From positions 7,998,001-8,062,000 of the forward strand of contig NZ_CP133771.1 in the NCBI RefSeq assembly GCF_031348265.1: a stretch of 64,000 nt of DNA. Direction: 5' to 3'. This stretch comes from Streptomyces collinus (GTDB taxonomy: Bacteria > Actinomycetota > Actinomycetes > Streptomycetales > Streptomycetaceae). This document shows positions 42,823-51,451 of this stretch, in pieces (the stretch's first letter is position 1; each line of letters starts with the position of its first letter). Below the pieces are notes generated by a model. It searched no databases, was not told the origin of the DNA, and was given only the letters and a program-made list of their open reading frames with translations. Both the position numbers and the translations under genes were made by a program.

Positions 42823-43269
42823 TCAGCGGGTCAGGGCGGCCAGTTCGGTGCCGGCCCGCCCGGTGATCAGCGTGAGTACGCGGCCCGTGACGGCCAGATC
42901 CTCCGCCGGTATGCCGTCGTAGATCCGCGCGGTGACGGGTGCCGTCTCGCCGGAGGTCGTGGCGTACAGCTCGCGCCCGGCATCCGTGATCCGTACCTCC
43001 GCCTCTCCGGCCGGGGCCAGCAGCCGGGCGGCGATCAGCTCGTCGAGCACGCCGTGCACCTGCCCGGCGTCGGTCTTCAGCGCTTCGGTGACACCGTCGA
43101 CGAGCTGCTCGCGCCCGACCGGGCCGTCGGCGATCGCGGCGAGGCGGAGCGTGACGGACTGCTCGAAGGTCATGCCGTGCCGGTCCAGCACGTGCTGGAG
43201 GAGGGCGCGGCCGGCGTAGTGGGCCAAGGCGATGACACGGGGATCGACGAGGGGCGTGGTGGTGGTCAT
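42823..43269 (-). CDS. Winged-helix-like protein coupled to MarR regulator
   Basis: A 148-residue mostly helical protein. HVLDRHGMTFEQSVTLRLAAIADGPVGREQLVDGV and VHGVLDELIAARLLAPAGEAEVRITDAG have the helix pattern and wing of a MarR-like DNA-binding fold. Its ATG overlaps the stop of the upstream MarR gene (ATGA, 43266-43269), so both are made from one message. It is probably a paralogous or accessory regulator; no further family name is recognised. Confidence 0.65.
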   Translation of the reverse strand: MTTTTPLVDPRVIALAHYAGRALLQHVLDRHGMTFEQSVTLRLAAIADGPVGREQLVDGVTEALKTDAGQVHGVLDELIAARLLAPAGEAEVRITDAGRELYATTSGETAPVTARIYDGIPAEDLAVTGRVLTLITGRAGTELAALTR

Positions 43270-43748
43270 GACTGCTCCGTCTCGTTCTCGCTGAAGGGTT
43301 CAAGAGGTGCGTCGAGCAGGGCCGTCAGCTCGCGCGCGAACTCCCGTGTGCGCGCGCTGTCGAGGCCGCCGAGCGGGCCGAGGAGCTGCTGGAGGAGTCC
43401 GTGGACGACCTCGATCGCCCGCCGGGTGACCTCGCGGCCCTGCTCGGTGAGGGCGAGCTGCACCGCGCGCGGGTCGCGCGGGTCCCGGGTGCGCTCCAGG
43501 AGCCCGGCGCTCTCCAGGGCCCGGGCCAGTTTCGACACGTAGAGCGGCTCCAGTCCGGTGTGGTCGGCGAGGCGGCGCTGGCTGGGCCGCTCGCCGGAGC
43601 GCTGCATGCCGTACAGCGAGGCGACCAGTGAGTACTGCGCGTGGGTGAGGCCCAGCGGGGCCACCGCACGGTCGACCGCGACCCGCCATTTCATCGACAG
43701 CCGCCACACCAGGAAGCCGGGCGTCGCGCCTTCGGTACCGTTGCTCAT
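43266..43748 (-). CDS. MarR family transcriptional regulator
   Basis: A 160-residue MarR protein with LTHAQYSLVASLYGMQ, PSQRRLADHTGLEPLYVSKLARALESAGLLER and wing RDPRDPRAVQLALTEQG. It is divergent from a pirin gene, and the 113-base gap carries GTACAT dyads at 43759-43788, its likely operator. It is cotranscribed with a second winged-helix gene. MarR/pirin pairs often respond to phenolics or oxidants, because pirin acts as a quercetinase. Confidence 0.88.
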   Translation of the reverse strand: MSNGTEGATPGFLVWRLSMKWRVAVDRAVAPLGLTHAQYSLVASLYGMQRSGERPSQRRLADHTGLEPLYVSKLARALESAGLLERTRDPRDPRAVQLALTEQGREVTRRAIEVVHGLLQQLLGPLGGLDSARTREFARELTALLDAPLEPFSENETEQS

Positions 43749-43758
43749 AGCGAATACA

Positions 43759-43788
43759 GTACATGGCTACTATGTACATGGCTGCTAT
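43759..43788. promoter_or_regulatory. Tandem GTACATGGCT operator in MarR-pirin gap
   Basis: GTACATGGCTACTAT (43759-43773) and GTACATGGCTGCTAT (43774-43788) are head-to-tail 15-bp units with one difference; they also form GTACAT-N7-ATGTAC (43759-43777). It is A/T-rich against the surroundings and overlaps the MarR promoter. Confidence 0.7.
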
Positions 43789-43861
43789 TTTTCGGAACGC
43801 CTGCGGCGCGGCCCGATCGTGACGCTGACGCACGCCCTCGCGCCGGACTAGGTTGTGCGCC

Positions 43862-44827
43862 ATGAGCAATCTTGAGCGCGAGGCGGCCCCCTCCCTGTGC
43901 GGTGGCCGTGGCTTCGTGGTGGCGGAGCCGGTGCGTGAACTCCTCAGCCCCCGCCGGGTGAAGCTGGGTGAGTCCAGCGAGGTCCGCCGGCTGCTGCCCA
44001 ACCTCGGCCGCCGGATGATCGGCGCCTGGTGCTTCGTCGACCACTACGGTCCCGACGACATCGCCGACGAGCCCGGTATGCAGGTGCCGCCCCACCCCCA
44101 CATGGGTCTGCAGACCGTGAGCTGGCTGCACGAGGGAGAGGTGCTGCACCGCGACTCCACCGGCAGCCTCCAGACGATCCGCCCGCGCGAACTCGGCCTG
44201 ATGACCTCCGGCCGCGCCATCAGTCACTCGGAGGAGAGCCCGCGCTCGCACGCCCGCTTCCTGCACGGCGCGCAGCTCTGGGTCGCGCTCCCCGACAGCC
44301 ACCGCCACACCGAGCCGCGCTTCGAGCACCACGCCGGTCTGCCGGTCGTCACCGCACCCGGCCTCACGGCCACGCTGATCCTCGGCGACCTCGACGGCGC
44401 GACCTCACCCGGCACGGCGTACACCCCGATCGTCGGCGCCGACCTCGCCCTGACCCGGGGCGCGGACGTACGCCTCCCCCTGGAGCCGGACTTCGAGTAC
44501 GCCGTCCTGTCCATGTCCGGCGAGGCCCATGTCGACGGCGTTCCCGTCCTCCCCGGCTCCATGCTCTACCTCGGCTGCGGCCGCGGCGAACTGCCCCTGC
44601 GGGCGGAGTCGGACGCGAATCTGATGCTCCTGGGCGGCGAGCCGTTCGAGGAGGAACTGATCATGTTCTGGAACTGGATCGGACGGTCGCAGGAGGAGAT
44701 CGAGCAGGCGCGGCGGGACTGGATGGAAGGCTCCCGGTTCGGGGAGGTGAAGGGCTACGACGGTGCCCCGCTGCCCGCTCCGGAATTGCCGCCGGTGGCG
44801 TTGAAGCCGCGGGGGAGGGTGCGCTGA
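43862..44827 (+). CDS. Pirin family protein
   Basis: 321 residues from ATG 43862. Pirin motifs include GAWCFVDHYGPD, PPHPHMGLQTVSWLHEGEVLHRDS with the metal-binding His residues and GLMTSGRAISHSEESP, followed by the second cupin. Pirins bind iron and many have quercetin 2,3-dioxygenase activity. Length is slightly above that of YhhW-like proteins. It is divergent from the MarR gene, which probably represses it; after its stop the sequence turns into gene fragments (44830-45435). Confidence 0.9.
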   Translation: MSNLEREAAPSLCGGRGFVVAEPVRELLSPRRVKLGESSEVRRLLPNLGRRMIGAWCFVDHYGPDDIADEPGMQVPPHPHMGLQTVSWLHEGEVLHRDSTGSLQTIRPRELGLMTSGRAISHSEESPRSHARFLHGAQLWVALPDSHRHTEPRFEHHAGLPVVTAPGLTATLILGDLDGATSPGTAYTPIVGADLALTRGADVRLPLEPDFEYAVLSMSGEAHVDGVPVLPGSMLYLGCGRGELPLRAESDANLMLLGGEPFEEELIMFWNWIGRSQEEIEQARRDWMEGSRFGEVKGYDGAPLPAPELPPVALKPRGRVR

Positions 44828-44879
44828 CCTGCGGAAACGCTGGTAGTGGTAGAAGGCACGCGGCAGGCGATCGCCGATA

Positions 44880-45040
44880 TCCGCCGAAAGCGTCCATCCC
44901 GACCGAGGTAGTCACGGCGTACGTGGCCGTTCTGGGACTGCTGCACGTACTGGCTGGCGGTTCCCACGCCCGCCAGTGGCTGGCTTTCTGGATCTTCCTC
45001 GTGCTCGCCCCGTTCGAGGTCTGGGCCGCGATGGCCTGCT
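44880..45040 (+). pseudogene. Fragment of a membrane protein
   Basis: One frame encodes IPTEVVTAYVAVLGLLHVLAGG and WLAFWIFLVLAPFEVWAAMA, two clear membrane helices in a context that has neither start nor stop of its own. The coding signal then moves to another frame near 45040. It looks like the inner part of a larger membrane protein left behind after deletion. Confidence 0.45.
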
Positions 45041-45425
45041 GGGCGGACCAATCTGGCGGTGGCACTGCTGGACCGGTTCACGGACCCGCTGGACAGCGCC
45101 CGACGCGCGCTCGCCGAGTGCGAGGCGGCGCTGCGCCACCGGTCGCGTGAACGCGACGCGGTCGACTACGCGTTCACCCTGGCCAACAAGGGACTCGCGC
45201 ACAGTCGTCTGGCCGCGTCCGACGAGTCGCACATGTCCCAGGCCGAACAGGCCTACGGCCAAGCCCTGGACGCCCTCCCGCCCGACGCCCATCCGGCCCT
45301 GCTCGGGCGTATCCACTACAACCTCACCGGCGCGCTGCTCGAAGCCGCCGACCGCCGCCCGGAGGCGCGGGACGAGTACCTGGAGCGGGCCGAAGCATCC
45401 GCGCGGGGGCCACGGCTCCCTGGTC
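45040..45425 (+). pseudogene. Fragment of a TPR-containing protein
   Basis: The frame reads RTNLAVALLDRFTDPLDSA, then AVDYAFTLANKGLAHSRLA, AEQAYGQALDALP and GRIHYNLTGALLEAADRR, successive TPR-like helix pairs of a CHAT- or tetratricopeptide-type large protein. It has no real start and loses its coding character at about 45420, where the oleate hydratase gene ends on the other strand. It is probably the middle of a once longer gene. Confidence 0.5.
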
Positions 45426-45435
45426 GCGCTCCCGG

Positions 45436-47007
45436 TCACCGGCGGTGCATGGTTTCCAGAGCGGCGGCCAGTACGTGGGCATCGTGGTGGCCCTTGTAGA
45501 CCGCGGGCGGTTTTCTGTCGAGGCCGAGGAGCTGGGCCACGGCTGTCCAGGCGGTGCGTACGGAGTACTCGACGGTGAAGACCACGTCGTCGGGCACCTC
45601 GGCGAACTGGCCGATGAAGGCGAGGTTGACCGAGCCCTCGGGTACGGCCATAGGACGGTCGTCGCGGCGGCGGGCCAGGAACTGGCTGGTGATGTACGGC
45701 ATCAGGCACGGCACGACGGTGGAGTTCTCCAGCACACGTGCCGCCACCCCATCGTCGAAGGGCAGGTGGTGCAGGACCTCTTCGAGGATCTCCCGGCCGG
45801 AGCACATGGTCATCGGCTTGGGCGTGTGGTTGCCGGCGCGGCCGGGGCGCAGGCCGTAGCCCCACCAGACGGAGACGTCCTCGGGCTGGTCGCGGTACAC
45901 GGGCTGGAGGCCCGCGGCGATGGTGAGTAGCCAGTTGGAGTCGGTGAACGTCATCAGCCCGCCCCGGCCGGTCTCCCGGCCGCTGAACTCCGCGAGCGCG
46001 TCCAGGAAGGCGGGGTCCTTGGTGGTGACGGTGAACGACTCCCAGCGGGACTCCTTGACGTGCTTGTCGAAGGCGTCGGGATTGCCGAAGTCGTCGCGGC
46101 CCCTGGCCAGCCGGTGCCAGAGCAGCCAGGCGTCCGAGCTCCGGGGAGGGGGCGGCGGAGCGGCGAAGTGGGAGCCGAGGCTGGTCGAGTCGGTCATGGA
46201 GCCGTTGGTCACCAGGACCAGGTCCCCGGGCGCCACGTCGATCTGTTCGTCACGGCCGTCCCGGGTCAAGTAGATGCGCTTGACTGTCGTCGACCGGTGC
46301 CCCGGCGCGAAGCCGAGGTCGGTGACGTGGCAGTGGGGGTGGACGGTGACGCCTCGTTCGTGGAGCCAGGTGGTCAGGGGGCGCACGATGGAGTCGTACT
46401 GGTTGTAGCGGGTGTGGTGGATGCCGGACAGGGTGGAGAACTCGGAGGCGAGGTGGATGAACCGCCTGAGGTAGCGGCGGAACTCGATGGCGCTGTGCCA
46501 GGGCTGGAAGGCGAACGTGGTGCACCACAGGAACCAGAAGTTCGTGGTGAAGAAGTGCTCGGTGAAGCAGTCGGTGATCCGCTTGCCGTCCAGGTGTCCC
46601 TCGGGTGTCACCAGGCAGCGGACCAGGTCCAGGCGGTCGCGCTCGGAGAAACCCATCGAGCTTACGTCGACGATCTTTCCGTCGCCGTCCACGAGCCGTG
46701 CGACGTCGTCCCAGGCGAAGTCCTCGTGCCCGGCGAGGATCTCCTGCGTCACGGATACCGAGGGGTCGTCGAGCGAGGGGATGCCGGACAACAGGTCGTA
46801 CGTGCAGCGGTACTCGGCCTCGAACATCCGCCCGCCGCGCATGGTGTAGCCGGCGTCGGCCGTGCCGCCCGCGTTCAGGCTGCCGCCGATGTTCCGCTGC
46901 TCCTCGAAGAGGTGGATGTCCGCTCCGTCGAATCCGCCGTCGCGGATCAGGAACGTGGCCGCGGCGAGTGCCGCCATGCCGCTGCCCACCAGGTATGCCT
47001 TCGCCAT
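45436..47007 (-). CDS. ohyA: Oleate hydratase
   Basis: 523 residues from ATG 47007, eight bases after GAGGAG. FAD motif VGSGMAALAAATFLIRDGG, EEQRNIGGSLNAGG, GGRMFEAEYRCTYDLL with the catalytic Glu, WCTTFAFQPWHSAIEFRRYL and MPYITSQFLARRRDDRP late in the chain are characteristic of the 10-linoleic/oleic acid hydratase (MCRA) family. It adds water to the 10-position of unsaturated fatty acids such as oleate, giving 10-hydroxystearate, needing FAD as structural cofactor. It is possibly a detoxification or membrane lipid adaptation enzyme. A weak DevR-like dyad lies upstream at 47106. Confidence 0.93.
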   Translation of the reverse strand: MAKAYLVGSGMAALAAATFLIRDGGFDGADIHLFEEQRNIGGSLNAGGTADAGYTMRGGRMFEAEYRCTYDLLSGIPSLDDPSVSVTQEILAGHEDFAWDDVARLVDGDGKIVDVSSMGFSERDRLDLVRCLVTPEGHLDGKRITDCFTEHFFTTNFWFLWCTTFAFQPWHSAIEFRRYLRRFIHLASEFSTLSGIHHTRYNQYDSIVRPLTTWLHERGVTVHPHCHVTDLGFAPGHRSTTVKRIYLTRDGRDEQIDVAPGDLVLVTNGSMTDSTSLGSHFAAPPPPPRSSDAWLLWHRLARGRDDFGNPDAFDKHVKESRWESFTVTTKDPAFLDALAEFSGRETGRGGLMTFTDSNWLLTIAAGLQPVYRDQPEDVSVWWGYGLRPGRAGNHTPKPMTMCSGREILEEVLHHLPFDDGVAARVLENSTVVPCLMPYITSQFLARRRDDRPMAVPEGSVNLAFIGQFAEVPDDVVFTVEYSVRTAWTAVAQLLGLDRKPPAVYKGHHDAHVLAAALETMHRR

Positions 47008-47129
47008 CACACAACTCCTCGTTCTGGCCCGTTGTTCGGGAACCGCACGGTGTCAGCGTTTCCCGTGCCTGCGTGCGCCGTCGGTGGGCTGTTGGTCACT
47101 CGCCTGGTCCGGACGGCCCCATCAGTCGT

Positions 47130-48344
47130 TCAGGCCGCCGGGCCGGGCAGCCACAGGTCGGGGCCGAAGACCTCGTAGCGGATGCTGCGCGCCGGGACGC
47201 CCGCGGCCAGCAACTGGCCGCGCACCTCCCGCATGAAAGGCAGCGGCCCGCACAGGAACACCGTGCCGCCGTCGGGCAGTTCGATGCCGTCGAGGTTCAT
47301 CAGCCCCTCGCGCGTGTCCGGTTCCTCCGGGCCGGGCTGTTCGTACCAGAAGACCGCGCAGGCACCCGGAAGTTGCCCGACCAGCTCCCCCGTCTCGGTG
47401 CGCAGGGCATGGCCGGCGGGGGAGCGGTCGGCGTGCAGCACCAGCACCGGCCGGGTCGAGCCCAGGGCGGCGAGATGCGCCAGGATGCTGGTCATGGGGG
47501 TGCCGCCGATGCCCGCTGAGACCAGGACGACCGGGCTGGTGGCGTCGGCCGGGTCGTCGAGGAAGACATCCCCCAAGGGAGCCGACAGCGTCAGTTCGTC
47601 CCCCTCGCGTACCTGGTCGTGCAGCAGGTTGGAGACCTCGCCGTCCGGCGCGCCGGACGTGCCTGCGACCCGCTTGACGGTGATGCGCCGCAGGTCCCCG
47701 CCCGGGTCGGACGACAGGCTGTACTGGCGCAGTTGGTGCACCCCGTCGGCCATCAGCACCCGTACGCTCACGTACTGACCCGCCCGCGCCTGCGGTGCCG
47801 GCTGCCCGTCGGAGGGGCGGAGCAGGAAGGACACCACGTCGTCGGTTTCGCTGCGGCGCTCGACGACCGTCCACTGCCGCCAGATGTGCCCGGGCTCGAC
47901 GCCCGCCTCCTGGTAGAGGCGGGCCTCCTGGGCGATCAGGGCGCCGGCCATCAGCCAGTACACCTCGTCCCACGCGGCCGCCACCTCGGGGGTGACCGCG
48001 TCGCCGAGTACCTCGGCTATCGCGCCGAACAGGTACTTGTGCACGATCGTGTACTGGTCCTCGGTGACCCCCACCGCGGCGTGCTTGTGCGCGATACGGC
48101 TCAGCAGGGCGTCGGGCCGGACGTCCGGTTGCTCCAGCAACCTGGTCGCGAAGGCGGCGATCGAACCGGCCAGGGCGCGGCGCTGGGCACCGCTTGCCTG
48201 GTTGCCACGGTTGAACATCCCGTCGAGGAGCTCCGGCCGGTCGCGGAACATGGCGCCGTAGAAGCGGGTGGTGATCTCGTCGAGGGCTCCGGCCACGGCG
48301 GGCAGGGTGGCGCGTACCACGGCGGCGGATTCTGCGGACAGCAT
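47130..48344 (-). CDS. hmp: Flavohemoglobin (nitric oxide dioxygenase)
   Basis: 404 residues from ATG 48344 behind GGGAG. Globin domain (1-140) with ITTRFYGAMF (B helix Tyr) and SRIAHKHAAVGVTEDQY (proximal His), then an FAD domain (150-260: RQYSLSSDPGG, GEVSNLLHDQV) and an NAD domain (270-404: VVLVSAGIGGTPMTSILAHL, VFLCGPLPFM, YEVFGPD). It oxidises NO to nitrate with O2 and NADPH. A perfect GGGGCC-GAAT-GGCCCC dyad lies about 110 bases upstream, suggesting control by the DevR-like regulator of this window. Confidence 0.95.
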   Translation of the reverse strand: MLSAESAAVVRATLPAVAGALDEITTRFYGAMFRDRPELLDGMFNRGNQASGAQRRALAGSIAAFATRLLEQPDVRPDALLSRIAHKHAAVGVTEDQYTIVHKYLFGAIAEVLGDAVTPEVAAAWDEVYWLMAGALIAQEARLYQEAGVEPGHIWRQWTVVERRSETDDVVSFLLRPSDGQPAPQARAGQYVSVRVLMADGVHQLRQYSLSSDPGGDLRRITVKRVAGTSGAPDGEVSNLLHDQVREGDELTLSAPLGDVFLDDPADATSPVVLVSAGIGGTPMTSILAHLAALGSTRPVLVLHADRSPAGHALRTETGELVGQLPGACAVFWYEQPGPEEPDTREGLMNLDGIELPDGGTVFLCGPLPFMREVRGQLLAAGVPARSIRYEVFGPDLWLPGPAA

Positions 48345-48451
48345 GAAGACTCCCAGGCAAGCGGGGTGAGGTGGGATGGGCGCCGTAACGAAGGGGCGAC
48401 CGTCTTCTGTGTAGCAGGCACCGGACCGCATTCGGCGGTACTGGGCGAAGA

Positions 48452-48467
48452 GGGGCCGAATGGCCCC
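48452..48467. promoter_or_regulatory. DevR/OsdR-type box upstream of flavohemoglobin
   Basis: GGGGCC-GAAT-GGCCCC, a perfect dyad with a 4-base spacer, 108 bases before the flavohemoglobin ATG. In the gap 48345-48645 nothing else is recognised. Confidence 0.7.
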
Positions 48468-48645
48468 ATCGATTCAGGCACGGTTGCCCCACGAGTCCCG
48501 CCGGGACCGGGCCGGATGGACTGGGGACGACCTCCTGTCGGCCCTGTCCGCTGCCGAGTCGGGCGCGGTCAGCTGCGTCCTACGACGACGGCGTTCGCGG
48601 GCACTCCGCAAGCAGTGGGTGGCTGCACAAGGAACGCTGGGCGGC

Positions 48646-50379
48646 CTACTGGTCGCGGCGACACTCCCGGTACGCGGCTACGGCCGTCGGCAGGGTGGGG
48701 AAGATCCGCTCGGGGCCGACGGTGTCCGCGAGGCCGTACGCCGTCAGGTCGTCCAGCAGGTCCTGCTTGACGCGGGCGAGGGCGAAGACGATGCCGCGGT
48801 CGGTGAGTTCGCGGCGGAGTGCGTCGACGGCGTCCAGGGCGGTGATGTCCACCTCGACGTTGGCCTCGGTGTTGAGGACGAACCATCGGACCGGGCCGGT
48901 CTGTTCGTTGACCGCGGCCAGGGCCCGGCGGCGGAAGTCCTCCGCGTTGGCGAAGAACAGCGGGGAGTCGTAGCGGTAGACCAGCAGGCCGGGGATGCTG
49001 CGGGCCTTGGGGTAGTCGTCGATGTCGTGCATGCCGGCGACTCCGGGGACCAGTCCCAGGACGGCGTCGTGCGGCCGGGCGACCCTGGCGAGCAGCTCGG
49101 CCACGGACAGGCCTATGGCGACCAGTACCCCGTACAGGATGTCCAGGGCGAGGACCCCGGTGAGGCAGCCGAGTGCCAGCAGCAGTTCCCGACGGCGGAA
49201 GGACGCCAGTCTCCGGAAGCCCGCCAGGTCGATCATGCGGACGGCCGCGTAGACCACAAGGGCACCCAGTACGGCCTTCGGGGTGCGGGACAGCAGCGGA
49301 CTGAGGAAGAGCAGTACCGCCAGGACGGCCGCGGCGGCGACGAGCGAGTACGCCTGGCTGCGGGCGCCTGCCGAGGAGGCGAGCGCGGTGCGGCTGGCGC
49401 TGCTGCTGACCGGGAAGCCGTGCACCATGCCCGCCCCGACGTTGACGGCACCCATGGCCAGGAACTCCTGGTTGGTGTCCAGCGTGTCCGTGTCCGTGTC
49501 CGTGCTCTGGTCCCGGTCGGCGAAGGCGCGCGCGGTGAGGATGAAGTCGGTGTAGCCGACGAGGAGGACGCCCAGCGCGGGCACTACCAAGTGCGGCAGC
49601 TCGGTCAGGTCCGGCACGGCGAGCCCGGGCAGTCCGGCCGGGACGTCACCGATCACCTTGATGCCGTGCCGGTCGTCGAGCCCGAGTGCTGCCACGGCCG
49701 CGGTACCCAGTACCACTACCAGCAGGGGGCCGGGGACGGCGCGGACGTACCGGGCGACGGCGAAGAGGAACGCCAGCGCGACGGAGGCGAAGACGACCGT
49801 GGCGGGATGGGCGTCCGCCAGGCTCCGGACGAAGGACCACAGCTGCGGGAAGAACGTGGAACCCGCCGTGTCGACGCCGGTCAGCTTGGGCAGTTGATCC
49901 ACCATCATGATCAGCGCCACGCCGGTCAGGTACCCGATGAGCACCGGCCGGGACAGCAGATCCGCGAGGAAGCCGAGCCGCATCGCCCAGGCCAGCACGC
50001 ACAGAAGTCCCACCGCGATCGCGAGCGTGGCCGCCAGCGTCGCGTACTGGGCCGGATCTCCGGCGGCGAGCGGACCGACCACCGTCGCCGTCATCAGCGC
50101 GGTCGTCGACTCCGGGCCGACCGAGAGCAGGCGGGAGGACCCGAGCAGGGCGTACAGGACAAGCGCGGGCAGGATCGCCCACAGTCCGGCGACCGGCGGC
50201 AGCCCGGCCACGCCCGCGTAGGCCATTACCTGGGGCACGAGGTACGCGGCCACCGTCACCCCGGCCACGACGTCGCCCCTCAGCCACGAGCGCCGGTAGC
50301 CGAGGAGGGTGCCGAGCCCGGGCATCGGACGGCGCCACCCCTGCCGTCGCGGAGCCCGGTCTCCCGAACTGCGGGACAT
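48646..50379 (-). CDS. SulP family anion transporter with STAS domain
   Basis: 577 residues from ATG 50379, six bases after AAGGAGGA. Ten or more membrane helices with the SulP signature GVTVAAYLVPQVMAYAGVAGLPPVAGLW, then FPVSSSASRTALASSAGARS, followed by a C-terminal STAS domain (about 445-577: GLLVYRYDSPLFFANAEDFRRR). It probably carries sulfate, bicarbonate or another anion. No fused carbonic anhydrase. It is divergent from a universal stress gene, and two DevR-type boxes lie between them 91 and more bases from this start, so hypoxic control is plausible. Confidence 0.93.
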   Translation of the reverse strand: MSRSSGDRAPRRQGWRRPMPGLGTLLGYRRSWLRGDVVAGVTVAAYLVPQVMAYAGVAGLPPVAGLWAILPALVLYALLGSSRLLSVGPESTTALMTATVVGPLAAGDPAQYATLAATLAIAVGLLCVLAWAMRLGFLADLLSRPVLIGYLTGVALIMMVDQLPKLTGVDTAGSTFFPQLWSFVRSLADAHPATVVFASVALAFLFAVARYVRAVPGPLLVVVLGTAAVAALGLDDRHGIKVIGDVPAGLPGLAVPDLTELPHLVVPALGVLLVGYTDFILTARAFADRDQSTDTDTDTLDTNQEFLAMGAVNVGAGMVHGFPVSSSASRTALASSAGARSQAYSLVAAAAVLAVLLFLSPLLSRTPKAVLGALVVYAAVRMIDLAGFRRLASFRRRELLLALGCLTGVLALDILYGVLVAIGLSVAELLARVARPHDAVLGLVPGVAGMHDIDDYPKARSIPGLLVYRYDSPLFFANAEDFRRRALAAVNEQTGPVRWFVLNTEANVEVDITALDAVDALRRELTDRGIVFALARVKQDLLDDLTAYGLADTVGPERIFPTLPTAVAAYRECRRDQ

Positions 50380-50469
50380 GATCCTCCTTCTGACGAGTGG
50401 CCTTAAGGATCCAGTGGCCAACGGACCGCGCGAAGAGGCCTGTCGGCCCACTCCGTGCCGCCGCCCCCA

Positions 50470-50503
50470 GGGCCTACTGGCCCCGGCTCGGGACCTGCGG
50501 CCC
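50470..50503. promoter_or_regulatory. Two DevR/OsdR-type boxes 20 bp apart
   Basis: GGGCC-TACT-GGCCC (50470-50483) and GGGACC-TGC-GGCCC as GGGACCTGCGGCCC (50490-50503), centres 20 bases apart, so on the same face of the helix. They lie between the divergent SulP (start 50379) and universal stress protein (start 50564) genes. Confidence 0.8.
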
Positions 50504-50563
50504 CTGCACCACCTGTCCCCGCGCCACCACGCTGGAGTCGAATCCCCGACGAGGAGGCAGAAC

Positions 50564-51421
50564 ATGATCCGCAGTGTCGTCGTAGGTCTCGATGGCTCGG
50601 CTGAGAGCCGTGCCGCGGCAGAGTGGGCGGCCCGCGAGGCGAAGCGGCGCTTCCTGCCGCTCAGACTCGTCCACGTGTGGGAGCCGGTTCCCGCGCCCAT
50701 CGCCCTGGCGCAGTTCCTCGGCGGCGAGACTCAGCAGCGGTGGAGCGAGCGTGTGCCGCGCGAGGTGGTCGAGGACCTCAAGGTGCGTCACTCCGGACTG
50801 GACGTGTCGCTGGAACAGGTCTCCGGCCGGCCCGCCGAGGTGCTGACTGAGGCCGCGAAGGACGCCGAGCTGCTTGTCCTCGGCTCCCGAGGGCTGAGCG
50901 GCATCGGAGGATTCCTCGTCGGCTCCGTGGGCCAGGCCGTCCTGGCGCACACCGAGCAGCCTGTGGTTCTGGTCCGTGCCGGCGAGAAGGCCACCGGCGG
51001 GCCTGTCGTCCTCGGGCTCGACACCGACCACCCCGACGACACGCTGCTCTCCTTCGCCTTCGAGGCGGCCGCCCGCCGCGTCACACCGCTGCGGGTCGTC
51101 CACGTCTGGAACCCGCCGCCGTACTTCGCCTACGGTCTGCCCGCCGACCCCGAACTCGACGCCGCGCTGGGCAAGCAGGACGCTGCCACGCTGACCGAGG
51201 TGCTGCACCACTGGAAGGAGAAGTACCCGGCCGTCGAGGTCATCGAGGAGTCCCGTCCCGGCAGTCCCGCCGTCCACCTGGTCGGCGCCTCCCGCGACGC
51301 GTCCCTGGTCGTCGTCGGCCGCCGGGCCCGCCGCAGCCCGCTCGGCGCCCACATCGGCTCCGTCACGCACGCCGTGCTGCACCACGCCACCGCGCCCGTC
51401 GCCGTCGTCGCGCACGACTGA
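50564..51421 (+). CDS. Universal stress protein, tandem UspA domains
   Basis: 285 residues from ATG 50564 after GAGGAGG. Two UspA domains: residues 1-140 with VVVGLDGSAESRAAAEWAA and the ATP-loop GSRGLSGIGGFLVGSVGQAV, and residues 145-285 with VVLGLDTDHPDD and GRRARRSPLGAHIGSVTHAV. Both retain the G-x2-G-x9-G(S/T) nucleotide-binding pattern. It is closely similar to the gene at 62848, so they are paralogues. The mycobacterial DosR regulon is rich in such proteins, and paired boxes stand 60-95 bases before this start. Confidence 0.95.
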   Translation: MIRSVVVGLDGSAESRAAAEWAAREAKRRFLPLRLVHVWEPVPAPIALAQFLGGETQQRWSERVPREVVEDLKVRHSGLDVSLEQVSGRPAEVLTEAAKDAELLVLGSRGLSGIGGFLVGSVGQAVLAHTEQPVVLVRAGEKATGGPVVLGLDTDHPDDTLLSFAFEAAARRVTPLRVVHVWNPPPYFAYGLPADPELDAALGKQDAATLTEVLHHWKEKYPAVEVIEESRPGSPAVHLVGASRDASLVVVGRRARRSPLGAHIGSVTHAVLHHATAPVAVVAHD

Positions 51422-51451
51422 CGCACCCGAGACCCTTCAGGAGAAGCCACC

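Noticed and set aside
47106..47119. GGTCCGGACGGCCC upstream of oleate hydratase as a DevR-type box
   Set aside because: The left half deviates from the GGGMCC form, so I do not count it as a site.
48345..48645. A gene in the hmp-sulP gap
   Set aside because: Short frames exist, but none has recognisable content, ribosome binding site or codon pattern.
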